From assembly GCA_946615965.1 (NCBI GenBank), contig CAMOIC010000039.1, positions 1 to 9,787 on the forward strand: a stretch of DNA of 9,787 nt. The letters run 5' to 3'. The stretch comes from UBA3700 sp002372775. GTDB taxonomy: Bacteria > Bacillota > Clostridia > Christensenellales > UBA3700. The notes beneath the pieces are model-generated. The model was not told where the DNA came from and made no database searches. It saw only the letters and a list, made by a program, of their open reading frames with translations. Numbering within the stretch: the stretch's first letter is position 1; every line of letters starts with the position of its first letter. Positions 1 through 8,200 of the stretch are shown piece by piece. Made by a program: the position numbers and the translations under genes.

Positions 1-1502
1 ACATCTACACCATTTGATTGTAAGTCATTGTATAAAGCGTTTGCCTTTTCTGCAACAACTGGATCATCTTGTCTTAAGATACACATATGAACTTGCCATG
101 GAGCAACTGAGATTGGAAGAATTAAACCATCTTTATCGTTTGATTCTTGAGCGATAGAAGCAATAGCTCTACCAACGCCAATACCGTAACAACCCATGAT
201 AGGATTAAATAATTGTCCATCTGGTCCAGTAACTGTCATACCCATAGACTTTGTATATTTTGTACCTAATTGGAAGATATTACCAATTTCAATACCATTT
301 TCAATTCTTAATGTACCACCACAGATTGGGCACTTATCTCCAGCCTTAACCTTAGAAATATCATCAAATGTTACATCCTTAACATCTCTAGAGATATTAA
401 ATCCTACATAGTGATATCCTGGCTTATTAGCACCAACGATCATTCCCTTTGTGCCTTCTAAAGACTTATCGTAAACAACTTTTATCTTAGAATCTAATCC
501 GATTGGTCCAATATTTCCGCAAGCAACAACATCACTTACACCACCATCATATGCTACAACATCTAACTTAAGAGCTTTCTTTAATTTAGCTTCATTAACT
601 TCTAAATCACCTCTTACAAATGCAATAACGATTTGATCTTGGTCACCCTTTACAGCAAATACTACAGCTTTAGCTGTTTGTGATGCTGGGACATTGAATC
701 TATTGCAAATTTCTTCAATAGTCTTGTCTGCACCAGTATCTACTAGTTCTAATTGCTTATCTTCAAATTCAGGTTTTTCAATTATAGATGTAGCAACTTC
801 CATATTTGCTCTATAATCGCAATCATTACATAAAACGATTGAGTCTTCACCAACTTCTGTTAATAACATAAATTCGTGAGCTATGCTTCCGCCCATCATA
901 CCTGAGTCAGACTTAACATCAATAAATCTCTTTAAACCGATTCTTCTGAAGATATTTTGGTAAGCTTTATGCATCTTCATATAGTATTCTTCCATATCTT
1001 CCTTTGTTGTATGGAATGAATATGCATCTTTCATAGTGAATTCTCTTACTCTGATTAATCCACCTCTAGCTCTTGCTTCATCTCTGAATTTTGTTTGAAT
1101 TTGATAAATCATCATTGGAAGTTGTGTATAGCTTGATACTGTATGATTAGCCATATGAACAGCAGCTTCTTCGTGAGTCATACCTAAAAGCATGTCTCTA
1201 TTTGATCTATCTTTAAAACGAACCATTTCTGCACCGATACTTGAATATCTACCAGATAAATCCCAAATTTCACGCGGCATAACAACTGGGAATAAAACTT
1301 CTTGTCCATCATTCTTATCCATTTCATCTCTAATGATGTTTTGGATTCTTTGGCTCATCTTTTCGCATGGCATTGTCATTGAATAAATACCATTTGCTAC
1401 TTGCTTAATGTAGCCAGCTCTAGATAACAAAATGTGACTTAAAATCTTAGCGTCACCAGGAGCATCTTTTGTACGTTCACAACATAATTTGCTTAATAAC
1501 AT
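1..1502 (-). CDS. proS: Prolyl-tRNA synthetase, bacterial (INS-containing) type, C-terminus cut by the window edge
   Basis: This enzyme charges tRNA-Pro with proline in the cytoplasm, using ATP. I translated 500 codons from the ATG at 1502-1500; the frame stays open to base 1, so about 65 residues of a typical 565-570 residue protein are missing. Visible class II motifs are motif 1 around residues 70-80 (FPVVMPREIW), motif 2 at 139-163 (FRDE...REFTMKDAYSF) and motif 3 at 437-444 (GCYGIGVG). Between motifs 2 and 3 lies the YbaK-like editing insertion (about 225-410), with Lys278 in the context QTAKAVVF, matching the lysine conserved in editing domains. Cysteine pairs C225/C228 and C391/C394 (CPICGG) flank the insertion and could bind zinc, as in many Bacillota ProRS. 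The anticodon-binding domain has only just begun at the edge. GAGG stands 7 nt before the ATG. Gene identity is very secure. Confidence 0.97.
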   Translation of the reverse strand, partial: MLLSKLCCERTKDAPGDAKILSHILLSRAGYIKQVANGIYSMTMPCEKMSQRIQNIIRDEMDKNDGQEVLFPVVMPREIWDLSGRYSSIGAEMVRFKDRSNRDMLLGMTHEEAAVHMANHTVSSYTQLPMMIYQIQTKFRDEARARGGLIRVREFTMKDAYSFHTTKEDMEEYYMKMHKAYQNIFRRIGLKRFIDVKSDSGMMGGSIAHEFMLLTEVGEDSIVLCNDCDYRANMEVATSIIEKPEFEDKQLELVDTGADKTIEEICNRFNVPASQTAKAVVFAVKGDQDQIVIAFVRGDLEVNEAKLKKALKLDVVAYDGGVSDVVACGNIGPIGLDSKIKVVYDKSLEGTKGMIVGANKPGYHYVGFNISRDVKDVTFDDISKVKAGDKCPICGGTLRIENGIEIGNIFQLGTKYTKSMGMTVTGPDGQLFNPIMGCYGIGVGRAIASIAQESNDKDGLILPISVAPWQVHMCILRQDDPVVAEKANALYNDLQSNGVD

Positions 1503-1532
1503 AGTTATACCTCGTTTGTTTAAATCTCGTTA

Positions 1533-1562
1533 ATGATATCACTTATATATAATTATGCGCAA
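1533..1562 (-). promoter_or_regulatory. Putative proS promoter with extended -10
   Basis: Read on the minus strand, a weak -35 TTGCGC (1562-1557) is followed after 18 bp by TATCAT (1538-1533), preceded by TGA to give an extended -10. The predicted start near 1526 would leave a leader of only about 24 nt, which excludes a T-box. An inverted repeat overlaps the -35. The -35 matches consensus at only three positions, so the call rests mainly on the -10 and its position. Confidence 0.5.
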
Positions 1563-1578
1563 GTAAATACACTCGCGC
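1557..1578. repeat. 8-bp inverted repeat over the proS -35 region
   Basis: The arms GCGCAAGT (1557-1564) and ACTCGCGC (1571-1578) pair over 8 positions with one G-T wobble around a 6-nt loop. No U-tract follows on either strand, so it is unlikely to be a terminator. It lies between the upstream terminator and the proS -10 and covers the proposed -35, so it could be an operator. No function is shown by the sequence. Confidence 0.4.
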
Positions 1579-1589
1579 GCTTTATAACG

Positions 1590-1619
1590 AAAAAGGTCGG
1601 ACCCTTTTAGATCCGACCT
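1590..1619 (-). terminator. Intrinsic terminator of the GtrA/YegP-like gene
   Basis: On the minus strand a perfect 8-bp stem, AGGTCGGA (1619-1612) with TCCGACCT (1601-1594), surrounds a 10-nt loop and runs into TTTTTC. It starts 20 bases after the stop codon at 1640 and separates that gene from proS. Confidence 0.88.
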
Positions 1620-1639
1620 AACTATATCTCTCTTAAAGA

Positions 1640-3253
1640 TTAGTCTTCTGCATTTGGATCATATGGAATGATCTTTGCTGATGCAGCGAACTTTCTTACA
1701 GATTCAGCAGAACTTTGTGCTAAGTCTTTTGTCTTATATGTTTCACCAAGGTATACATTACCAGCGTTTGCACCCTTTAATACAAATCTAAAGTTACCAA
1801 ACTTATCTTTATCGATAAAGAAGTTGTTTAAGTAAGCAGCCTTCTTAAATGTATCGATAGCTGATTCGCAAGTATCTTCTGTTGCAAAGTAACGGCTACC
1901 ATATAATAATTGACCATTGTTTGCATATAGAGCGAAGAAGAATCCTCTTCCTTCATGACCTGTAATTGTGAACTTACCAGATGTCTTAGCAGGAATAGCT
2001 AAAGCCTTTTCCCAATCTACACCAGTACCCTTATTGAAGTTCTTCTTAGCATCTGCATAAGCAGCTTCCTTTTCTGGGTCTGCTTCGTAGCTTACGATCT
2101 TTCCTTCAGCTGTATATCTCTTTACTGATTCAATAGCATCCTCAGCTTGCTTTCTTGTCTTGTAGCATTCACCTACATATCTCTTAGCAATGATAAATCT
2201 CCAAGTTCCCTTCTTGTCTTCATAAACAGTAGCGAATACCTTTGGATCAAGAACAGTCTTTTTGAATGTATCAAAACCTGAAACTGCAGAATCGCTATTA
2301 GCAAATCCTTGAGATTCAAACATTAATTGACCATTGTTTGCATAGATGCAGAAATGATATCCATCAACGTGTAAATCAAATTCAACTGAACCAAATGTTT
2401 TTGCAGCCTTAGCAGCAGTCTTCTTAGCAGGAGCAGCTTCTTTTTTAGCTTCTTCAACTACTTTAGCTTCTTCCTTAACTTCTTCTGCAGCTGGTGCTTC
2501 TTCAGCCTTTTCTTCTTCTGCAGGAGCAGCTTCTTCCTTAGTTTCTTCAACAACAGGAACTTCTGCCTTTGCTTCTTCTACTACTTCTTCAGTTTTTTTT
2601 TGTTCAACTGGAGCTTCTTCTTTAACTTCTTCAGCAACTGGTGCTTCTTCAACCTTTTCATCAACTACTGGAGCGCTAACTACTGGTTCGTCGTTAACTG
2701 TATCTTCTACAGGAGCAGCTTCTTCAGCATTTCCTTCTACAGTTTCTTTCTTAGAATTCTTGAATAGATTGTCGTTCATAATTACGAACTTTTCCATTAA
2801 GAATACGATAGCGAAGTCAACCATAGAATATGTAATCATACTTAATGTCTTACATAATTCGTAAGCAACACCTTTATCTTTTAATCCCTTATAGAACAAA
2901 TCTGCTAAAGGTCCAGCGATAATTGTTTCAACAACGATTAAAACAACACACATAATTACATAAACAGTCATTGAGAAAACTAAATTGTTAACTGCACCGA
3001 AAGTCTTCTTTCTGTTTAAGATGTAAGATACCACCTTAGCAACAATGTTAGCGATAGCATAAGCTATAACACCAGCCATTGTATATGATTCGATACCTAA
3101 TTGGATTGATTTTGTTTCATTATCAACACCGCAAAGAGCAAGCAACTTATCGCCAAATGTACCGATTAACATTTGAGCAGCAAAAGCAACTAAACTCATA
3201 AGAATAAATAGCACTAATTGCATTAATGTGCTTTTTTGTTTTTGTTCTGCCAT
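1640..3253 (-). CDS. GtrA-like membrane domain fused to a low-complexity linker and tandem YegP/DUF1508-like modules
   Basis: This 537-residue protein has three parts. Residues 1-160 hold four hydrophobic helices (about 8-33, 56-80, 90-114, 130-155), with YILNRKKTFG at 77-86, close to the LNR-x-x-TF signature of GtrA-family proteins, which help move lipid-linked sugars or cell-wall glycan precursors across the membrane. Residues 170-287 are a linker of E, A, P, K and V ending in a lysine/alanine-rich stretch. Residues 288-391 and 425-532 are two similar modules carrying YANNGQL, a following S-x-x-F, and TFKK, which resemble the YegP/DUF1508 repeat; each seems to hold two half-repeats. With short loops between the helices, the linker and modules probably sit on one side of the membrane, but the side cannot be read from sequence. 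GGAGGG stands 5 nt before the ATG, and the gene has its own promoter and terminator. The domain calls are by eye. The function of the whole is unknown; surface glycan transport with a binding tail is only one possibility. Confidence 0.8.
   Translation of the reverse strand: MAEQKQKSTLMQLVLFILMSLVAFAAQMLIGTFGDKLLALCGVDNETKSIQLGIESYTMAGVIAYAIANIVAKVVSYILNRKKTFGAVNNLVFSMTVYVIMCVVLIVVETIIAGPLADLFYKGLKDKGVAYELCKTLSMITYSMVDFAIVFLMEKFVIMNDNLFKNSKKETVEGNAEEAAPVEDTVNDEPVVSAPVVDEKVEEAPVAEEVKEEAPVEQKKTEEVVEEAKAEVPVVEETKEEAAPAEEEKAEEAPAAEEVKEEAKVVEEAKKEAAPAKKTAAKAAKTFGSVEFDLHVDGYHFCIYANNGQLMFESQGFANSDSAVSGFDTFKKTVLDPKVFATVYEDKKGTWRFIIAKRYVGECYKTRKQAEDAIESVKRYTAEGKIVSYEADPEKEAAYADAKKNFNKGTGVDWEKALAIPAKTSGKFTITGHEGRGFFFALYANNGQLLYGSRYFATEDTCESAIDTFKKAAYLNNFFIDKDKFGNFRFVLKGANAGNVYLGETYKTKDLAQSSAESVRKFAASAKIIPYDPNAED
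2393..2746 (-). repeat. Low-complexity E/A/P/K/V coding repeat (linker)
   Basis: Residues 170-287 of the GtrA/YegP-like protein are built of degenerate units such as EEAPVAEEVKEEAPVEQ and EEAPAAEEVKEEAK. The first part is strongly acidic; the last 20 residues turn basic (KKEAAPAKKTAAKAAK). On the plus strand this appears as imperfect reiterations of gcttcttc. Such tracts usually form extended or coiled spacers and can change length by slippage. Confidence 0.85.
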
Positions 3254-3317
3254 AATAACCCTCCAAAATATTTACCTTAGTATATAAAATTATAACACCC
3301 GTGTGTGTAATATTCAA
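3254..3317 (-). promoter_or_regulatory. Strong promoter and ribosome binding site of the GtrA/YegP-like gene
   Basis: On the minus strand TTGAAT (3317-3312) is followed after exactly 17 bp by TATAAT (3294-3289), with TGT directly before it, giving a near-consensus extended -10 promoter. The predicted start near 3282 leaves a leader of about 29 nt carrying GGAGGG (3264-3259), 5 nt from the ATG. The promoter begins just after the dehydrogenase stop codon, and no terminator separates the two, so this gene may also receive read-through. Confidence 0.85.
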
Positions 3318-3329
3318 TCATAAAAATGA

Positions 3330-4520
3330 TTAATTATGCATTATGTTTGCAAGGTAATAAACCTCTTTTATTTCTTCAAGAGAAAGTGGTCTAAAAACAC
3401 CTATTTTTCTTGTATCATTTCTTGAGCAATTTAATGCTAATTTATCTAATGTTTCTTTATCTAAAATACCGCAAGAAAGGTTAGGTATACATATAGGCAT
3501 TTCTATTGATTTAAAGAACTCTTCCATCATATCAATACCTTCTCTTGCAGCATCAGCTCCATCCTTATTAATACCCCATACATATTGAGCAAAATGAGCA
3601 AATCTATCTACATCTGTATCCATAACATATCTAGCCCAAGAAGCCCAAACGGCACTTAAAGATTCCCCATGTGTTATATCAAACATAGCAGATATTTCAT
3701 GCCCAAATTGATGTACAGAAAAGTCCTTTTTACCGCCAAGCCCAGTGATATCATTATGAGATAAACTTCCTGCCCACATAACCTCAGACATTGCCTCTAA
3801 ATCATTAGGATTTTCATACACCCTTTTACCGAACTTTATTGTATTTCTAATTAGCGCTTCTGCTATCTCATCAGTCATAGAATTATGTTGGTATTCTTTT
3901 GGATAAAAATATCTCTCAAGTGTATGCATAATTATGTCAGTTACGCCACAAGCAATTTGCTTTTTAGGAAGTGTTAGAGCATATGTTGGATCCATTATAG
4001 CGAACTTACATCTATACAAGTTTGAAGATAATCCTCTCTTTTGTTTTATCTCTTCGTTTGTTAAAACTGCACTATCACTCATTTCACTACCAGCAGCTGG
4101 AATTGTTAATACGCATGCAACAGGAATTGTCTTATTAAACTTCTTAATTCCGCACCAAACGTCCCACAGTTTAACATCATTAGCAGCACCAACACTTATT
4201 GCTTTTGCTGTATCTATAACAGAGCCACCGCCTATTGCAAGTAGTAAATCAGGATTGTATTCTTTAACAACTACAACACCTTCCTCCGCTTTAGCAAGAG
4301 TTGGATTTGCTTTTATTCCACTAAAGCAACAATAATCAATACTAGCATCATCAAGTTGAGCTTTAATGGTATCTAAAAGGCCATTCTTTTCGATTCTATT
4401 AGAACCATATAAAATCATTACCTTTTTGGCATTAAGTGATGTACACTCTTTAGATAATTCTTTAATAGAATCTACACCAAATACAACCTTTGTTGGCGCA
4501 TAAAATTTAAAGCTTTCCAT
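3330..4520 (-). CDS. Iron-containing alcohol dehydrogenase, YqhD/BdhA-like
   Basis: This 396-residue cytoplasmic enzyme belongs to the group III metal-dependent alcohol dehydrogenases, whose YqhD/BdhA branch mostly reduces aldehydes to alcohols with NADPH. The start FKFYAPTKVVFG is typical of that branch. The nucleotide-binding half has YGSNRIEKNG (38-47) and GGGSVIDTAK (97-106). The metal ligands expected by comparison with YqhD are all present: D195 and H199 in GVTDIIMH, H270 in SVHQFGHE, and H284 in ITHGES, with the H270-H284 spacing of 14 as in YqhD. Length is normal for the family and nothing is broken. The ATG is 1 nt downstream of the nucleotidase stop codon, and its GGAGG site lies inside the end of that gene, so translation is probably coupled. 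The physiological substrate cannot be read from sequence; aldehyde detoxification or fermentative alcohol formation is inferred. Confidence 0.93.
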   Translation of the reverse strand: MESFKFYAPTKVVFGVDSIKELSKECTSLNAKKVMILYGSNRIEKNGLLDTIKAQLDDASIDYCCFSGIKANPTLAKAEEGVVVVKEYNPDLLLAIGGGSVIDTAKAISVGAANDVKLWDVWCGIKKFNKTIPVACVLTIPAAGSEMSDSAVLTNEEIKQKRGLSSNLYRCKFAIMDPTYALTLPKKQIACGVTDIIMHTLERYFYPKEYQHNSMTDEIAEALIRNTIKFGKRVYENPNDLEAMSEVMWAGSLSHNDITGLGGKKDFSVHQFGHEISAMFDITHGESLSAVWASWARYVMDTDVDRFAHFAQYVWGINKDGADAAREGIDMMEEFFKSIEMPICIPNLSCGILDKETLDKLALNCSRNDTRKIGVFRPLSLEEIKEVYYLANIMHN

Positions 4521-4521
4521 T

Positions 4522-5229
4522 CTATACCTCCGCTAGTTTATTAATAAGATCTAATAGTTGCTTATAATCGTTAACTTCATAATCAGGAATAATACTTGTA
4601 TTATTTGTTAAATGTTTTCTATTGTACCAAATAGTCTTAATATTGGCGTTTTCCCCAGCTTTTATATCGCTGGTTAAAGAATCACCTATAACATAAGATA
4701 TTTCTCTATCTATGCCCTTTAAATCGTTCTCGATAAAACTAAAGAATTCTTTCTCTGGCTTTTTAGAACCTATTTGTTCAGATATATATCTTTTTATAAA
4801 ATACTTATCATATCCAGATAATTTAAATCTATTGTTTTGGACAGAAGTAGTTCCGTTTGTAATAATGTATAAATTATGTTTATCACATAAGTAATCTAGA
4901 AGTTCTTTTGAACCATCAATCACCTGGTATTGATCACCAAGATAGCCCCAATACTTTTTATTAAGAGCATCTATATCTAAATCTGTTTGTATATTGAATG
5001 TATCAAAAGTTCTTTTAAATCTTTGGTAACCTATTTGAGAACGTTCTAATTTGCCTTGTTCAAATTCTCTCCAACAGTCCCCATTCTTTTCTTTATAAAC
5101 TTCTACTATACCTTTATTGTTTATTAATCCGTATTCCTCAAAAATACGAGTAACAGCAGCAGTTTCTGCCGCATCAAAATCTAATATAGTATCGTCTGCA
5201 TCAAAAAATAAATTTAATCTTTTAGCCAT
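4522..5229 (-). CDS. HAD-superfamily pyrimidine 5'-nucleotidase, YjjG/YfnB-like
   Basis: This 235-residue protein is a HAD phosphatase of the YjjG type, which dephosphorylates nucleoside monophosphates, preferring pyrimidine and non-canonical ones, and is linked to clean-up of damaged nucleotides. Motif I is FFDADDTILDF, with nucleophile D10 and acid D12. Motif II is ITNGTT (T124). Motif III is the lysine of KKPEKEFF (K157). Motif IV is VIGDSLTSD, with D183 and D188. A helical cap lies between motifs I and II (about 18-105). The start is firm because motif I must lie close to the N-terminus, as in E. coli YjjG. It is oddly placed: the ATG comes 4 nt after the U-tract of the preceding terminator and has no Shine-Dalgarno sequence at normal distance. 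It is followed at once by the alcohol dehydrogenase, suggesting one transcript. Exact substrate is inferred from the family. Confidence 0.9.
   Translation of the reverse strand: MAKRLNLFFDADDTILDFDAAETAAVTRIFEEYGLINNKGIVEVYKEKNGDCWREFEQGKLERSQIGYQRFKRTFDTFNIQTDLDIDALNKKYWGYLGDQYQVIDGSKELLDYLCDKHNLYIITNGTTSVQNNRFKLSGYDKYFIKRYISEQIGSKKPEKEFFSFIENDLKGIDREISYVIGDSLTSDIKAGENANIKTIWYNRKHLTNNTSIIPDYEVNDYKQLLDLINKLAEV
4525..4532 (-). promoter_or_regulatory. Ribosome binding site of the dehydrogenase inside the nucleotidase end
   Basis: The minus strand reads GCGGAGGTATAG, then A, then ATG. The GGAGG core lies upstream of the nucleotidase TAG stop, and the dehydrogenase ATG starts one base after that stop. 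Ribosomes ending the first gene would be placed directly over the second start. Confidence 0.8.
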
Positions 5230-5232
5230 CTA

Positions 5233-5264
5233 TAAAAAAAATAGCCCCTAGAAAACCTAGGGGC
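5233..5264 (-). terminator. Intrinsic terminator of the lipoprotein gene
   Basis: On the minus strand GCCCCTAG (5264-5257) pairs perfectly with CTAGGGGC (5251-5244) around a 5-nt loop, followed by TA and eight T residues (5241-5234). It begins 10 bases after the lipoprotein stop codon and ends 4 bases before the nucleotidase ATG. Confidence 0.92.
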
Positions 5265-5274
5265 ATAATCATTA

Positions 5275-8200
5275 TTATTTTGTTGTTAGATAAATTGCAT
5301 ATCTAATTCCCTTATAAGAAATAACTCTTATAGAATTACCTTTTGACTTGAAATCACCTACATGGAATCTAAATACGTCTGGATCTGAATCATCAAATAC
5401 TAAATCCTTAACGCTTACTGTCTTAACAGTTGAGCCATCTAAGTATGCAATATATATCTTTGTAGATTCATCAAACCATTCACCTGAACGAATTGATACT
5501 TCATATGAATTAGCATAAGGAAGATTAACAAGTACAGGTTCTAGATAATCCGGAATAGAAGCATAAATCTTTCCATCTCCAAGTGCGCTCATTGTTGTTA
5601 CAAGTTCTGATAAACTATTTAGTTTTTGAGCATATGCATCTTGAGAATATTTTGTAGAGCTCTCAATATAGAAATAGCAATTTTCAATATTATTTGTAGG
5701 ATTGCTTTCATCTGAAATAGAGATAACGAATGCTGCACGATCACCAGATGTTTGATTTCCTACACCGCCTAAAGCATATGAATTTGAAATCTTTCCTGAA
5801 ACTAAGAATGCAAATCCTGCATACTTTGTTCCAGCTGTAGCTTCTAGTGTTGTGTAGCAGTTAGTAACAAGCGATGTATCATCTGACATATAGGAAACGA
5901 AACCTGCTGCTATACTTTGTTTACCACCTGTTGCTGTTGCTTTATTTATATTTGTATTATTCTTTGTAAACTTAGGTCCAGCATAACAATTTTCTACTGT
6001 TGAATTCTCGTTGACAGCTGATATAAATCCAGCAACACTTGAGCCTTGAATACAATTTTCACCTTCGTATACTACGGAACCATTTGCTGAAACATTTCCT
6101 TGGAAGAAGCAATTACTAATTGTTCCATTATATACAGATTCTGCAAATCCTTCAGCAACAGCTTCTTTGTTATATGTTGTATAGAATTCCTCATATTCAG
6201 AATCAACGAGTTTGTCGCCTTCTAGTCCATATTTTAAGTCATCTCCAAGTTCACCTAGATATGTCATAACGTCATTCTTTTTAACAAAGATTAAATCGTT
6301 ACTATCTAATTTTGCTAAAGAAGCATAATCACCAACTTTAACATATTCTATATTTGCAGAAATATCACCTATAACATATGAATTTGAAACAGTACCATTA
6401 TCAATGTATTGAACAAATCCGCTGGCAAGAGGAGCTTTAACATCCGCAAAGACTTGACATGAAGCAATTGAAGCACTGTTCTCTAGTGCAAAACCTGCTG
6501 CTTCATATGATGCAGAAATCTTTCCTTGAACTAAACAATTATTAATTGTACCCTTGTTATCTTCAACAAAACCTGCAACGATTGCAGTTTCGCTATCTGA
6601 AGAAACACTTGTTAGATATAAATCCTTTATTGTTCCATTGTTTAACTTAACAAATGATGCACAATACTCATGGTAATCATTGAAGATATCTAAACCATTA
6701 GTTGGACAATAATAAACAAGATTTGTGATATAGTGATTATTACCATCAACAATACCATTTACTTTCTTGATTGTATTCCAGTTAAATCCTTCATTGTCTA
6801 AATCATCAACTAATACACAATTGATATCATTCTTTACGTTTAAGTATTGTAATTCACCTATTGTTTGAATTACATAATATCCATTGTATTTTGTTTTAAA
6901 TGAATTAAATTCTTCTTCTGAGTCAAAATATTGACCTAATACTGTAACTTTATCATTAACTTTATAATTAGAGTATTGTTCTGTAGAACCAACAATATGT
7001 GGAATTCTATAACTTACATAACCATCTGTTTTACTAATAGATGACATATTTACAACACTTGTGCTTGTTGTATTTACACTTAATGATAAATCAAAGAACT
7101 TTCCATAATATGTTAAGTCAGATAATAAATAATCATAAACATCTCCATTCTTCTCGAAGAATAAATCTTCAATGTTAATAGTAAATGTTATGCTCTCTGG
7201 TAAATAATATGTAACACCATCTTCATAATCTGATAATGTAGATTCTGATCTTGTATAAACATTCATAGCATTACCTTGTTCATCCTTAAATGTTCCATTT
7301 GAGAATGATGTAGATAATTTAAAGAATTCATAGTAATCAGTGCCTGATTCAAACGCAGTTAAAGCTTGGTAATAATGTGTAACACTTGCATAAGCAGCAT
7401 CTGGAGCATCCTTTGTTCCGGCAGCTACATATACGCCACCATCTAAGGCATAAATAGTTGTAGAACCATCTACATTTCCATCTACTTCTTTCATAACTTC
7501 TACTGCTGTATATAATTGAGTGCCACTATCATATGTGTAATATTTTGATTGAATGTTAACAGTTGAATCATCTGTTAAATAATAGTGATCTCCCCATTGA
7601 GAATATGATTCATCTAGATTTTGTTTGTAATATGTCAAATTAGATGAATATGTTGTTGCAATAGCATATGTAACCTTCTTAGCAATTATATAATTGCCAT
7701 TATCATAAACATAGTAAACTTTTGAAGAATCAAAACTTTGCGATGCCTTATCTACCATTATGTAGTTACCAACAACGCCATCGCTTAGCGCAACAGTTTT
7801 CTTTAAGTCAGTTAAAGAAGATGTTCCGCTTGCATTTTTAGCTTTTAGATATAAAGTTAATGATTCAATACTATCAATCTTATTAATTGTGAATCTTGCT
7901 GTAGATAAGCCCTCGGCATCTTTAGCGATAATTAAATCTACGCCATCTAATACATTAACTGTCTTGATATCATATTCAAGATTTCTTTCACAGAAATCAC
8001 TATCTTGATATACAGCATAGCTGCCTGTATCACCCTTAGATTGAACTAAACAATAATAAGTTCCCTCTTCGTCTAAATCTAAGTTAGAAATCAAATAAGA
8101 AGAAGTTGATGTTGTATATGTGTTAACTAGTTCATCATTAGGAGTTCCAACTTTATATAACTTAACTACGTAACTTGATGCATTACTTACAGCAGTCCAT

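Noticed and set aside
196..411. A 71-codon plus-strand open frame
   Set aside because: It is antisense to the prolyl-tRNA synthetase catalytic and insertion regions, which are clearly coding on the other strand.
3316..3331. AATCAT-AAAA-ATGATT hairpin just after the dehydrogenase gene, considered as a terminator
   Set aside because: The stem is only 6 bp and almost all A-T, has no U-tract on the minus strand, and overlaps the strong promoter's -35.
3934..4335. A 133-codon plus-strand open frame
   Set aside because: It lies wholly antisense to the well-supported alcohol dehydrogenase, has no ribosome binding site and gives a low-complexity protein with no recognisable motif.
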